In this document: positions 1-7,996 of the stretch, in pieces
Layout: each line of letters opens with the position of its first letter
How positions within the stretch are numbered: position 1 is the first letter of the stretch
Source: Acidimicrobiales bacterium
GTDB taxonomy: Bacteria; Actinomycetota; Acidimicrobiia; Acidimicrobiales; MedAcidi-G1
Assembly: GCA_014239855.1 (NCBI GenBank)
Contig: JAAZXY010000007.1
Coordinates: 395-64,394, forward strand
Direction: 5' to 3'
DNA: 64,000 nucleotides
Notes under the pieces: generated by a model
The model's database searches: none
What the model was told of the DNA's origin: nothing
Seen by the model: only the letters and a program-made list of their open reading frames with translations
Program-made: the position numbers and the translations under genes

Positions 1-61
1 GATAGGGCGGCTCCGCCTTGCCCGGTTGATGGCTGTCCAAGAATGCGAATACCGGCAGGCC

Positions 62-244
62 CTAGGCGGTGAATGCCTTGGCCAGACGGTCGGCCTCCGC
101 GGGGCCGTCGGCATGGGTCACCCCCACAAAGACACAGAGTCCCGGCCCGATCGAGCCCACCAGCTCGCCGTCGGGATGGCCGTCGGGTCGGCCGTCGGGA
201 ACGGTCACCGACGCCCTCGAGACCCGCTGCACCAGTGCCCGCAT
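62..244 (-). pseudogene. dtd: D-aminoacyl-tRNA deacylase fragment, truncated
   Basis: The first 60 residues read as the N-terminal half of Dtd, the enzyme that removes D-amino acids mis-attached to t[18 protein letters not shown] and [13 protein letters not shown] are family hallmarks. An insert of PDG repeats sits where the short first loop should be. Intact Dtd has about 145 residues, but here an in-frame TAG follows AKAFTA. The about 20 codons left before the window edge do not clearly continue the family, and the SQF and catalytic TxP motifs have not been reached. The gene is therefore either broken or interrupted at this point; the window edge prevents a firm decision. A TAGGTT box lies 6 nt before the ATG, so the start looks native. 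Confidence 0.55.
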
Positions 245-250
245 GGTCAG

Positions 251-256
251 AACCTA
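251..256 (-). promoter_or_regulatory. -10 box of dtd (TAGGTT)
   Basis: On the minus strand TAGGTT lies 6 nt upstream of the dtd ATG with no Shine-Dalgarno sequence, so transcript and reading frame would start almost together. It belongs to the recurring leaderless-start pattern of this window. Confidence 0.45.
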
Positions 257-377
257 GATCGGCGGCCCGTTTCCGGAGCCACCCGCGCCACCCGCGACAG
301 CTGGACACCGTCCGGGGTGGCCGGAGGCACGCCTCCCCGGTGGAGGGTTCCCCCGACCCCGCCGCCAGACTTGTCGG

Positions 378-1670
378 ATGCCTTATTCCCCGTCTGACGC
401 CTCGAGCGGCGTCCCCCACGATGACGAGGCACTCCGCATCGCCTATCTGGCCTACCGGGGCAAGCCCCACTGCGGCGGTCAGGGCGTCTACACCCGCCAC
501 CTCACCAAGGCCCTGGTCGATCTCGGCCATCACGTCGAGGTCCTGGCCGGGCCTCCGTATCCCCAACTGGATGAACGGGTCGGCCTGGTCACGCTGCCCA
601 GCCTCGAGCTGTTCAACGACCACTTTCCGATGCGCAAGGCCCGGATCTGGGAGATGAAGTCGAAGTGGGACGTCGCTGAGGCGATGTCGTTCAACACCGG
701 CAACTTCTCCGAGCCCATGGCCTTCTCCCTGCGGGCGTGGGAACACCTCAAGGGTCGCCGTGGTGAGTTCGACCTGGTGCACGACAACCAGTGCCTCGGA
801 TGGGGCCTCCTGCTCATGCAGCAGCGAGAGCAACTGCCCGTGCTGTCGACCATCCACCATCCGATCACCGTGGATCGCCGACTGGAGATCGAACACGCCC
901 GGACCCGCTGGGAGGAGTTCGGCAAGCGTCGCTGGTACGCCTTCACCAAGATGCAGACCCAGGTGGCCAAGCGGATGACCCGGGTCATGACCGTCTCGCA
1001 GTCCTCGGCCAACGACATCGCGGCCGACCATCGAGTCGACCCGGACCGCATCAACGTGGTGCCGGTCGGCGTCGATCCCGACCTGTTCCTCCCGGTGCCC
1101 GGCGTGGAGCGTGTGCCGGGTCGCATCGTGACCACGGCCAGTGCCGACGTGGCCATGAAGGGGCTCAAGTACCTGCTGGAGGCCATTGCCAAGCTCCGTA
1201 CCGAGCGCCACGTCGAGCTGACCATCATCGGCAGGCCCAAGGACGACAGTGCGTCCTCCAAGGTCTTTGCCGACCTCGGCCTGACGGACTGTGTGACGTG
1301 GGTGCACGGCGTGCCCGACGAGCGCATCGTCGAGCTGTACAGCGAGGCCGAGTTGGCCTGCGTGCCGTCGCTCTACGAGGGGTTCTCGCTTCCGGCCATC
1401 GAGGCCATGTCGTGCGGCGTGCCGCTGGTGGCGACCACCGGCGGGGCCCTGCCCGAGGTCACCGGCACCCACGGCGAAACGTGCTTCCAGGTGCCGCCCG
1501 GCGACAGCGACGCCCTGGCCGCCATGATCCGCACGGCACTGGACGATCCCGACGCCCGTCAGCGGGTGGGTGCGGCGGGCCGCCAGCGGGTCATCGACCA
1601 GTGGAGCTGGCGTCACACCGCGGTCCGCACCGTCGAGCAGTACCGGGCCCTGCTGGCTGAGACCCGCTGA
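378..1670 (+). CDS. GT4-family glycosyltransferase
   Basis: A 430-residue retaining glycosyltransferase of the GT-B fold, family 4, transferring a sugar from an activated donor to an unknown acceptor. The N-terminal Rossmann half begins around residue 20 (RIAYLAYRG..GGQGVYTRHL, the glycine-rich loop of GT4 enzymes). The C-terminal half has the donor-site E-x7-E motif in PSLYEGFSLPAIEAMSCG near residue 335 and the usual C-terminal helix. No signal peptide or membrane segment is visible, so it acts at the cytoplasmic face. It heads a + strand cassette with a methyltransferase and a six-hairpin protein, 20 nt upstream of the former. No strong ribosome site or -10 box precedes the ATG, so the start is uncertain by some codons. 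The sugar is not predictable. Confidence 0.85.
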   Translation: MPYSPSDASSGVPHDDEALRIAYLAYRGKPHCGGQGVYTRHLTKALVDLGHHVEVLAGPPYPQLDERVGLVTLPSLELFNDHFPMRKARIWEMKSKWDVAEAMSFNTGNFSEPMAFSLRAWEHLKGRRGEFDLVHDNQCLGWGLLLMQQREQLPVLSTIHHPITVDRRLEIEHARTRWEEFGKRRWYAFTKMQTQVAKRMTRVMTVSQSSANDIAADHRVDPDRINVVPVGVDPDLFLPVPGVERVPGRIVTTASADVAMKGLKYLLEAIAKLRTERHVELTIIGRPKDDSASSKVFADLGLTDCVTWVHGVPDERIVELYSEAELACVPSLYEGFSLPAIEAMSCGVPLVATTGGALPEVTGTHGETCFQVPPGDSDALAAMIRTALDDPDARQRVGAAGRQRVIDQWSWRHTAVRTVEQYRALLAETR

Positions 1671-1690
1671 CCCGTGTCGGCCGAGAACCC

Positions 1691-2491
1691 ATGCTGACCG
1701 CCGATTACGACCGTCTGGAGTTGGCCGCCGGGGAGACCGTGCTGGACCTGGGCTGCGGCTTCGGCCGCCACGCCTACGAGGCCCTGCGACGCGGCGCCCA
1801 CGTGGTGGCGTGTGACCTGGGGCTGGACGAGTTGCGCCAGGTCCGTTCCATTGGCGACGTCATGCGGGCCGACGGCGAGATCTCCGACGATGTCGTGCTG
1901 GAGACGGCCAACGGCGACGCCACGATGCTGCCCTTCGCCGATGGCTCCTTCGACCGGATCATCGCCTCGGAGGTCATGGAGCACATCGACGACGACGCCG
2001 GCGCTCTGGCCGAACTCACCCGGGTGCTGCGTCCCGGCGGCGTGCTGGCCGTGACCATTCCCGCCCGGTTCCCGGAACGGATCTGCTGGGCCCTCTCGGA
2101 CGACTACCACGCCCCCAACCAGCCCGGCGGTCACGTACGGATCTACGGCAACGGCGAGTTGCGGTCCCGGATGGCCGCCGCGGGTCTCGAGCCGATCGAC
2201 GAGCACCGGGTCCACGCCCTGCACAGCCCCTACTGGTGGCTGCGGTGCGCGGTCGGGCCGAACCGGCCCGTCGAGGACAGTCGCCTGGTCTCGCTCTACC
2301 ACCGGCTCCTGACGTGGGACATCGTCAAGGCACCCCGCACCACGCGGATCGCCGAACGTCTGCTGGCTCCGGTGCTGGGCAAGAGCCTCGTGGTCTACGC
2401 CCGACGGCCCGTCGTGGACACCCCGCCGGCCCCCGGTCGGGACTCGTCGGACGGGACCGACTCCAGGGAGCATGAGCATGTCGCTGCCTGA
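1691..2491 (+). CDS. Class I SAM-dependent methyltransferase
   Basis: A 266-residue methyltransferase with a Methyltransf_11-type core. Motif I is VLDLGCGFGRHAYEAL (residues about 18-33), an acidic residue ends beta-2 (VVACDLGLDEL), and motif IV/post-I reads DGSFDRIIASEVMEHIDDD. The C-terminal 80 residues (HSPYWWLRCAVG) resemble those of enzymes paired with glycosyltransferases. Methylation of the sugar or lipid made by the preceding GT4 enzyme is inferred from the 20-nt spacing and from the 20-nt overlap with the next gene, which imply translational coupling. The acceptor is unknown. Confidence 0.82.
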   Translation: MLTADYDRLELAAGETVLDLGCGFGRHAYEALRRGAHVVACDLGLDELRQVRSIGDVMRADGEISDDVVLETANGDATMLPFADGSFDRIIASEVMEHIDDDAGALAELTRVLRPGGVLAVTIPARFPERICWALSDDYHAPNQPGGHVRIYGNGELRSRMAAAGLEPIDEHRVHALHSPYWWLRCAVGPNRPVEDSRLVSLYHRLLTWDIVKAPRTTRIAERLLAPVLGKSLVVYARRPVVDTPPAPGRDSSDGTDSREHEHVAA

Positions 2492-3611
2492 GGTCACCGG
2501 CGTCCTGAACGCCGATCAGTTGGTAGCCACCGCGGGCACCATCGCCGAGTGGCAGCTGCCCAGCGGGATGATCCCGTGGATCCCCGGCGGCCATGCCGAC
2601 CCCTGGAACCACACCGAGGCCGCCATGGCCCTGGCGGTGACCGGCCACCTCGATGAGGCCGAGGCCGCCTACCGGTGGTTGGTGGCCACCCAGCATGAGA
2701 ACGGCGCCTGGCACCAGTACTACGTGGCCGACGGTGTCGAGGATCCGAAGTTCGACGCCAACGTGATCGCCTACGTGGCCACCGGGGTGTGGCACCACTG
2801 GCTGCTCACCGGCGACCGTGGCTTCCTCGAGTTCATGTGGCCGGTCGTGGAGCGGGCCATCGACTTCGTGCTCGACCTGCAGACCCCGCGCGGCGAGATC
2901 CTGTGGGCCCGTCACCCCGACGGCACCCCGTGGTCGTTCGCCCTGCTGACCGGATCATCCAGCATCTGCCACAGCCTCCGATGCGCGGTGGCCGTGGCCG
3001 AGGAGATCGGTCACGAGCGTCCCGACTGGGAACTGTCGCTCGGCCATCTGGCCCACGTGGTGCGGACCCGACCCGACGGGGCGTTCACCCCCAAGGACCG
3101 GTGGGCCATGGACTGGTACTACCCGGTGCTGGGCGGGGCGATCACCGGCGACGATGCGCTGGCCCACCTCGATGCCCGGCGGGATGTGTTCCTGATCCCC
3201 GCTGACGGTGTGGGCTTCAGCGCCGGCGCAGTCCCCCGCAACGGTGCGATCACCGGCGGCGGGTCGCTGGGCGTCCGCTGCGTGTCGGACAAGCACTGGG
3301 CCACGGCGGCCGAGACCAGCGAGTGTGCGATGGCCTACCTGCTGGCCGGCGACCGGAACACGGCGACCGATCTGTTCCGGGCCACGCTTCCCATGCGCCA
3401 GGACGACGGCCGTTACCTGACGGGGATCGTCTACCCGGACCTGGTCACCTTCCCCACCGACGAGTGCTCGACGTACACGTCGGCCGCCGTGGTGCTGGCC
3501 GCTGACGCCCTGGGCGGTTGCAGCCCGGCATCGGGAATCTTCGTGGACCACTCGGGCCTTCCCGACGTGATCGACGTGGAGGGCCCGTCCCTGGAGAGCC
3601 GGTCGGCCTGA
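2472..3611 (+). CDS. Six-hairpin (alpha/alpha-barrel) protein, prenyltransferase/glycoside-hydrolase-like
   Basis: 379 residues with repeated helical-hairpin motifs rich in W, H and Y: TIAEWQLPSGMIPWIPGGHADPW, WLVATQHENGAWHQYY, ANVIAYVATGVWHHW and WAMDWYYPVLGG. Such spacing fits an alpha/alpha toroid like those of squalene-cyclase-type prenyltransferases and six-hairpin glycosidases. Actinobacterial homologues are often labelled prenyltransferase without biochemical proof. The last 40 residues (VYPDLVTFPTDECSTYTSAAVVLAADAL) close the toroid. The 20-nt overlap with the methyltransferase and the shared direction with GT4 suggest a role in trimming or modifying the same glycan. No signal peptide is visible. 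The reaction is not assigned. Confidence 0.65.
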   Translation: MSMSLPEVTGVLNADQLVATAGTIAEWQLPSGMIPWIPGGHADPWNHTEAAMALAVTGHLDEAEAAYRWLVATQHENGAWHQYYVADGVEDPKFDANVIAYVATGVWHHWLLTGDRGFLEFMWPVVERAIDFVLDLQTPRGEILWARHPDGTPWSFALLTGSSSICHSLRCAVAVAEEIGHERPDWELSLGHLAHVVRTRPDGAFTPKDRWAMDWYYPVLGGAITGDDALAHLDARRDVFLIPADGVGFSAGAVPRNGAITGGGSLGVRCVSDKHWATAAETSECAMAYLLAGDRNTATDLFRATLPMRQDDGRYLTGIVYPDLVTFPTDECSTYTSAAVVLAADALGGCSPASGIFVDHSGLPDVIDVEGPSLESRSA

Positions 3612-3655
3612 CCGGTTTCAGGTACCGGTTTCAGATACCAGTTTCAGATACCGGC
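3612..3655. repeat. 13-bp tandem repeat x3 across a stop codon
   Basis: Three head-to-tail copies of a 13-bp unit (CCGGTTTCAGATA type) start directly after the stop of the six-hairpin gene. On the minus strand each unit carries GGTATCTGA or a variant, so the Gly-Ile-stop end of the facing methyltransferase gene is present in repeated form. It is one of several such gene-end duplications in this window. Confidence 0.85.
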
Positions 3656-4300
3656 GGCGTTGCGCCGGAGGACCCGGAGCGAGCCGACGGCGTCGACCTC
3701 GGTGAACGCCCCTGAATCGACCGCCCGGGTCCAGATCTCGAACGGCGGGCGACCTCCGTCCGCCGGATCCGGGAACACGTCGTGGATCAGCAGCAGGCCG
3801 TCGACGGCCAGGTGCGGCACCCAACCCTCGTAGTCCCGGTGGGCCGGCTCGGTCCCGTGTCCTCCGTCGATGAACAACAGGGCCAGTGGGGTGCGCCACA
3901 CGGCAGCCACCGACGGCGAGTCCCCGACGAGCGCCACCACGGTGCCCTCCAGACCGGCGTCGTGGATGGTTCGTCGGAAGATGGGCAGGGTGTCCATCCG
4001 CCCGGTGACCGGATCGACGAGATCGGGTTCGTGGTGTTCCCAGCCGGCCTGGTTCTCGTCGGACCCCCGATGGTGGTCCAGGGCGAACAGTTGGCGTCCG
4101 GCGGCTTCGGCCGCCGCGCCCAGATAGCAGGCCGACTTTCCGCAGTAGCTGCCGACCTCCAGCCACGGGCCGTCCGGGCCGTGCTGTCCGACGGTGCCGG
4201 CGTGGTCGAACAGGGCACGACCCTCGTCGGCCGGCATGAAGCCCCGGGCGGCCTCGGCATGGGCCAGCACCTCGGCCGGCCGGCCTCCGGGATCACTCAC
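3644..4300 (-). CDS. Class I SAM-dependent methyltransferase (Methyltransf_24 type)
   Basis: 218 residues; the SAM-binding motif is WLEVGSYCGKSACYLGAAAEA near residue 45, followed by LFALDHHRGSDENQAGW. A second acidic motif, LALLFIDGGHGTEPAHRDYEGW near 140, is typical of the cephalosporin-hydroxylase/Methyltransf_24 group found beside polysaccharide genes. Its start overlaps the 3' end of gtrA by 8 nt, so the two are co-translated. It converges on the GT4 cassette with only tandem repeats between them. O-methylation of a sugar or polyketide-like acceptor is likely; the substrate is unknown. Confidence 0.75.
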   Translation of the reverse strand: MSDPGGRPAEVLAHAEAARGFMPADEGRALFDHAGTVGQHGPDGPWLEVGSYCGKSACYLGAAAEAAGRQLFALDHHRGSDENQAGWEHHEPDLVDPVTGRMDTLPIFRRTIHDAGLEGTVVALVGDSPSVAAVWRTPLALLFIDGGHGTEPAHRDYEGWVPHLAVDGLLLIHDVFPDPADGGRPPFEIWTRAVDSGAFTEVDAVGSLRVLRRNAAGI

Positions 4301-4781
4301 CGAGGGTCGGTTCGGCTTCCTCGGCGGTGTGGCTCGGGTCGCCCTTGTCGCTCCGGTCTCCCCAGATCACATGGTGGAAGACCATGTAGCGCACGACCCA
4401 CAGGGCGGCGAAGGCCCCGGCATTGGCCAGCTGGACCGACAGGGCACCACCGAAGATGGAATCGACCACGCCGACCGCTGCGGTGGACAGGAACAGTCCG
4501 GCGAACGACAGCATCCAGAACGGGGCGATCTCGCCCACCGTGTGCCCGCCCTGCTCCTGCTCCCACACGTAGTGGCGGCTCAACCAGTAGGCGGGCCAAC
4601 TGCTGATGGCCACCGCCGCCATGTTGGCGAAGGCCCCGGGCCAGCCGATGACGCTGTGAAACAGGAACAGAAGCGACTGGCCGATGAAGACGTTGACCAG
4701 CGACACCCGTGAGAAACGGATGAGGGTCTGTCCGTGTTCCCGCCACAGGCGCGCTGGAAGAGAGAGGGGGTTGGCCACCAC
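4293..4781 (-). CDS. GtrA-like membrane protein
   Basis: 162 residues with four hydrophobic segments (about 20-42, 48-66, 85-105, 112-130), the architecture of the GtrA/PF04138 family. These small proteins help move or present undecaprenyl-linked sugars across the cytoplasmic membrane. FSRVSLVNVFIGQSLLFLF and AYWLSRHYVWE are characteristic. A charged cytosolic tail ends in EEAEPTLGE. The start is GTG at 4781, chosen because TAGGCT lies 8 nt upstream and there is no ribosome site, matching the leaderless pattern. It overlaps the downstream methyltransferase by 8 nt. Confidence 0.8.
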   Translation of the reverse strand: MVANPLSLPARLWREHGQTLIRFSRVSLVNVFIGQSLLFLFHSVIGWPGAFANMAAVAISSWPAYWLSRHYVWEQEQGGHTVGEIAPFWMLSFAGLFLSTAAVGVVDSIFGGALSVQLANAGAFAALWVVRYMVFHHVIWGDRSDKGDPSHTAEEAEPTLGE

Positions 4782-4789
4782 GGATCGGA

Positions 4790-4795
4790 AGCCTA
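4790..4795 (-). promoter_or_regulatory. -10 box of gtrA-like gene (TAGGCT)
   Basis: TAGGCT on the minus strand, 8 nt before the GTG start and without a ribosome binding site. It sits in the 11-nt gap after meaB, so gtrA appears to have its own leaderless promoter rather than depending on the mutase operon. Confidence 0.45.
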
Positions 4796-5938
4796 ACGAT
4801 CCCCCTCCGCGGCGGCGCCCCCCTGGCCGGTGGGGCCATCAGGAAGCCCGCCGGTGGGGTCAGCGAGGAGTTGTTCGGCCATCTGCCCGAGCATGGAGCG
4901 GGCGACCGCAGCCGGCGACCCGCTCTCCGGAAGGGAACCCGCGACGGGTCCGGCGACGGCCCGTCGGGACGCGTCCAGGAGCAGGTGATCCAGATGGGAC
5001 CGGACCTCGGCCCGCCACCGGTCCTCCCGACGACCGGCCAGGGCGCCGTCGGCCATCAGGGCGGCCATATGGGCGTCGGTGGCCGTAGCGAGATCATCGA
5101 CACCCACCCCGGTGGTGGCCACCGTGGAGATGATCGACGGACGGGACCGCGGTCCGGTGCCTGCGCCGGTACGCCCGTGGCCGGTCAGGTCCGACAGGTC
5201 GAGCATCAACTCCAGGTCGCGTCGTGTATCCGCGGCATCGGGCCGGTCGGACTTGTTGACGGCGAACAGGTCGGCCACCTCGAGCAGCCCGGCCTTGTTG
5301 GCCTGCACGGCGTCGCCCATGCCGGGCGTGACGACGACCAGCACGGTGTCGGCGGCCGAGGCCACGTCCACCTCCACCTGTCCGACGCCCACCGTCTCGA
5401 CGATCACCGGGTCGAAACCGGCGAGGTCCAGCACCCGGACCATGCCGGGCACGGCGAGGGCCAGACCGCCGGCGTGCCCCCGGGTGGCCATGGACCGGAT
5501 GAACACGCCCGCCGCGGTGGCTTCGGCCATCCGGACCCGGTCACCGAGGATGGCGCCGCCGGTCAGCGGTGACGACGGATCAACGGCCAGCACGGCCGGA
5601 CGGTGGCCCTGCTCGACCAGGCGGGTCGTCCAGGCGGCCACCAGGGTGGACTTCCCGGCCCCCGGTGGCCCGGTCAGGCCGATCACGTGGGCCCGGTTCC
5701 CGTCGGTGGCTCCGGCACCCCCGCCGAGAACCGTCCAGGCCCGCTCGGCCACCTCGTCGGCCAGTGGTCCACCCCGCTCGACGAGGGTAAGGAGTCGGGC
5801 GGTCGCCCGGCGTTCCCCACCCCGTGCGGCGGCCACCAGCTCGGAAACCGACCGGTCCCGCGACCGGCCTTCTGGCTGACTGGCCGAACGGTCTCCTGCC
5901 TGGCTGGCCGACGGCGGACTGCTGGTCATGGGGATCAA
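4793..5938 (-). CDS. meaB: MeaB/ArgK-type G3E GTPase, chaperone of B12 mutase
   Basis: 381 residues. The G3E P-loop GTPase core has Walker A GLTGPPGAGKSTLVAAW near residue 92, a Walker B/base-switch region (VIVETVGVGQVEVDVA) and NKSD for guanine specificity. MeaB proteins load and protect the adenosylcobalamin cofactor of acyl-CoA mutases. The gene is third in icmA-icmB-meaB and its start overlaps icmB by 4 nt (ATGA), so co-expression is clear. The N-terminal 30 residues are a Ser/Arg-rich low-complexity tail (QAGDRSASQPEGRSRDRS) from a short tandem duplication, and the C-terminus is longer than usual and Gly/Pro-rich. In some bacteria this GTPase is fused inside the mutase (IcmF); here it is separate. 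Confidence 0.92.
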   Translation of the reverse strand: MIPMTSSPPSASQAGDRSASQPEGRSRDRSVSELVAAARGGERRATARLLTLVERGGPLADEVAERAWTVLGGGAGATDGNRAHVIGLTGPPGAGKSTLVAAWTTRLVEQGHRPAVLAVDPSSPLTGGAILGDRVRMAEATAAGVFIRSMATRGHAGGLALAVPGMVRVLDLAGFDPVIVETVGVGQVEVDVASAADTVLVVVTPGMGDAVQANKAGLLEVADLFAVNKSDRPDAADTRRDLELMLDLSDLTGHGRTGAGTGPRSRPSIISTVATTGVGVDDLATATDAHMAALMADGALAGRREDRWRAEVRSHLDHLLLDASRRAVAGPVAGSLPESGSPAAVARSMLGQMAEQLLADPTGGLPDGPTGQGGAAAEGDR

Positions 5939-6357
5939 CCCCGGGTGTCGGCGGCCGCCCGGACGCAGGCCACGACCTCGTCGGCCGAGGCTCCCGGACC
6001 GAGCACACCGGCCACGCCGGCAGCCGCCATGGCGGGGCGGTCCTCGTCGGGGACGATGCCACCGATCACCACCGGCACGTCCAGCCCGGCGTCGGCCAGT
6101 GCCTCGACCATGCGGGGGCCCAGCGTCAGGTGGCCGGCGTTGAGCATGGAGATGCCGACCACGTCGGCGTCCTCCTGTTCGACGGCGTCGATGATGGTGT
6201 CGGTGGTCTGGCGCAGGCCGAGGTAGACGACCTCCATGCCGCCGTCGCGCAGCATGCGGGCCACCACCTTGAGACCCCGGTCGTGGCCATCCAGCCCGAG
6301 CTTGGCCAGCACGACCCGTACCGGCGTCGGGTCCGTCAGGTCTCCAGGGTCATTCAT
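5935..6357 (-). CDS. icmB: B12-binding small subunit of acyl-CoA mutase
   Basis: 140 residues, a stand-alone cobalamin-binding Rossmann domain. The base-off/His-on motif DGHDRG (Asp23-Gly24-His25) is intact, followed by the GISMLNAGH and GGIVPDED segments that cradle the nucleotide tail. Separate small subunits of about 140 residues are the pattern of isobutyryl-CoA mutase and other split acyl-CoA mutases, unlike the fused methylmalonyl-CoA mutase chain. It overlaps the stop of the large subunit (A/TGA) and overlaps meaB by 4 nt. The symbol follows the large subunit's active-site residues. Confidence 0.85.
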   Translation of the reverse strand: MNDPGDLTDPTPVRVVLAKLGLDGHDRGLKVVARMLRDGGMEVVYLGLRQTTDTIIDAVEQEDADVVGISMLNAGHLTLGPRMVEALADAGLDVPVVIGGIVPDEDRPAMAAAGVAGVLGPGASADEVVACVRAAADTRG

Positions 6358-7943
6358 CAGATCACCGCCCGCTCGACCCAGGTCCCGAACTCGGCTTCGA
6401 GGGTGTCGACCACCTCGCCCACCGTGGCCCGGGCCCGCACGGCATCCAGCAGGGCGGGCATCAGGTTGGTCGTGGGCTGGGCGGCGTCAGCAGACACCCG
6501 GGCCAGCGTGGCGGCCACCGCAGCCTCATCACGGGCCTGCTTCACGGTGGCCAGACGCTTGCGCTGGAGGTCCTCGGTGTCCTGGCCGATGCGGAGCAGG
6601 CGGCGGCTCTCCGGGTCATCACCCTCGGTGAACTCGTTGACGCCCACCACGATCCGTTCGCCGGCGTTCACCTCACGCTCGTAGCGGTAGGCGGCATCGG
6701 CGATCTCGCCGGCAAACCAGCCGCTGTCGATCCCGGCGTACACCCCTTCGAGAAGCGAGCCTTCCCCCAGATCCTCCAGGTGGGCGAAGACCTCCTCGGC
6801 CCGACGTTCCACCTCGTCGGTCATCCACTCCACGTAGGCCGAACCACCCAGCGGATCGGCGGTGTTGACCACCCCGGTCTCATGGGCGATGACCTGCTGG
6901 GTACGCAGCGCGACGCGCACCGCCTCCTCACTCGGCAGGGCCAGCGCCTCGTCGAAGGAATCGGTGTGGAGACTCTGGGTGCCGCCCAGGACGCCGGCCA
7001 GGGCCTGGATGGCCACCCGGGCGATGTTCACCTCGGGCTGCTGGGCGGTCAGCGACACCCCGGCGGTCTGCGTGTGGAACCGAAGCTTGAGGCTCCGCTC
7101 ATCGGTGGCGCCGTAGCGGTCGCGCATCCAGCGGGCCCAGATGCGGCGGGCCGCCCGGAACTTGCCCACCTCCTCGAAGAAGTCGTTGTGGCTGTTGAAG
7201 AAGAAGCTGAGGCGGGGGGCGAAGTCGTCGACGTCCAGGCCGGCGGCCACCGCGGCCTCCACGTAGGCGAACCCGTTGGCCAGGGTGAAGGCCAGCTCCT
7301 GGACGGCCGTCGAACCGGCCTCGCGGATGTGGTAGCCCGATATCGACACCGGGTTCCATCGGGGCATCTCGGCGGTGGTGAACGCCATGGTGTCGGTGAC
7401 CAGGCGGACCGACGGCCGGGGCGGGAAGATGTACTCCTTCTGGGCCTGGTACTCCTTGAGGATGTCGTTCTGAAGGGTGCCGCCCAGTTGTCCACGGGCG
7501 ACGCCACCCTCCTCGGCGACGACCACGTACATGGCCAACAGGATGGGCGCCGGCCCGTTGATGGTCATCGACGTGGACACCGCCCCCAGGTCGATCCCGG
7601 CGAACAGGTCGGTCATGTCCTCGACGGTGTCGACGGCCACGCCGGCCCGACCGACCTCGCCGAGGGCCCAGTCGTGGTCCGAGTCGCGACCCATGAGCGT
7701 GGGCATGTCGAACGCCGTGGACAGCCCGTTGCCACCGGCGGCCAGCAGTTCCCGGAAGCGGGCGTTGGTGTCGGTGGCCGTGCCGAAGCCGGCGAACATC
7801 CGCATGGTCCACAGACGGGACCGGTACATGTCGGCGTGGACACCCCGGGTGTAGGGGAACTCGCCGGGCAGCGGGCCGTCGCCGTACACCGGGTCGACGG
7901 GGATTCCCGACAGGGTGCGGAACCGGTGGTCCTGATCGTCCAT
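6357..7943 (-). CDS. icmA: Acyl-CoA mutase large subunit, isobutyryl-CoA mutase type
   Basis: 528 residues from ATG 7943 (MDDQDHRF), a TIM-barrel adenosylcobalamin-dependent acyl-CoA mutase. The residues that set substrate choice differ from methylmalonyl-CoA mutase. The counterpart of Tyr89 is Phe50 (WTMRMFAGF), the counterpart of carboxylate-binding Arg207 is Gln168 (KEYQAQKEY), and the cofactor-side His205 (SGYHIREAG) is kept. Phe plus Gln is the isobutyryl-CoA mutase signature; 2-hydroxyisobutyryl-CoA mutase would need Ile and Asp, but Ala is present in GLSTAFD. It should interconvert isobutyryl- and n-butyryl-CoA or a close branched pair. The ORF-track start at 7979 would run through the operator; 7943 is preferred because TATCAT lies 6 nt upstream. 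Confidence 0.82.
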   Translation of the reverse strand: MDDQDHRFRTLSGIPVDPVYGDGPLPGEFPYTRGVHADMYRSRLWTMRMFAGFGTATDTNARFRELLAAGGNGLSTAFDMPTLMGRDSDHDWALGEVGRAGVAVDTVEDMTDLFAGIDLGAVSTSMTINGPAPILLAMYVVVAEEGGVARGQLGGTLQNDILKEYQAQKEYIFPPRPSVRLVTDTMAFTTAEMPRWNPVSISGYHIREAGSTAVQELAFTLANGFAYVEAAVAAGLDVDDFAPRLSFFFNSHNDFFEEVGKFRAARRIWARWMRDRYGATDERSLKLRFHTQTAGVSLTAQQPEVNIARVAIQALAGVLGGTQSLHTDSFDEALALPSEEAVRVALRTQQVIAHETGVVNTADPLGGSAYVEWMTDEVERRAEEVFAHLEDLGEGSLLEGVYAGIDSGWFAGEIADAAYRYEREVNAGERIVVGVNEFTEGDDPESRRLLRIGQDTEDLQRKRLATVKQARDEAAVAATLARVSADAAQPTTNLMPALLDAVRARATVGEVVDTLEAEFGTWVERAVI

Positions 7944-7949
7944 TCCGCG

Positions 7950-7955
7950 ATGATA
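7950..7955 (-). promoter_or_regulatory. -10 box of icm operon (TATCAT)
   Basis: TATCAT on the minus strand, a 5/6 match to TATAAT, 6 nt before ATG 7943. It partly overlaps the palindrome at 7952-7973, so a bound repressor would block polymerase. It decides the start of icmA. Confidence 0.5.
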
Positions 7956-7973
7956 CTTGGACGTCCGACTATC
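7952..7973. promoter_or_regulatory. Imperfect palindrome, candidate MarR operator
   Basis: A 22-bp inverted repeat centred on GGACGTCC, with GATA..TATC arms; 18 of 22 positions are symmetric. It lies in the 53-bp gap between divergent icmA and the MarR-family gene, over the icm -10 box. Autoregulatory MarR proteins typically bind such sites, so it is the likely switch for both genes, possibly released by an acyl-CoA. Confidence 0.6.
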
Positions 7974-7996
7974 TGCCAACCAAAGGGCTGGCTACC

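Noticed and set aside
305-345. GC-rich inverted repeats before the GT4 gene
   Set aside because: GGAGGC-AC-GCCTCC is a short stem with a 2-nt loop; chance stems of this size are common at this GC level, so no riboswitch or attenuator is claimed.
7944-7979. Longer start of icmA (MADSRTSKYHRG)
   Set aside because: Would place the -10 box and palindrome inside the gene; homologues begin near MDDQDHRF.
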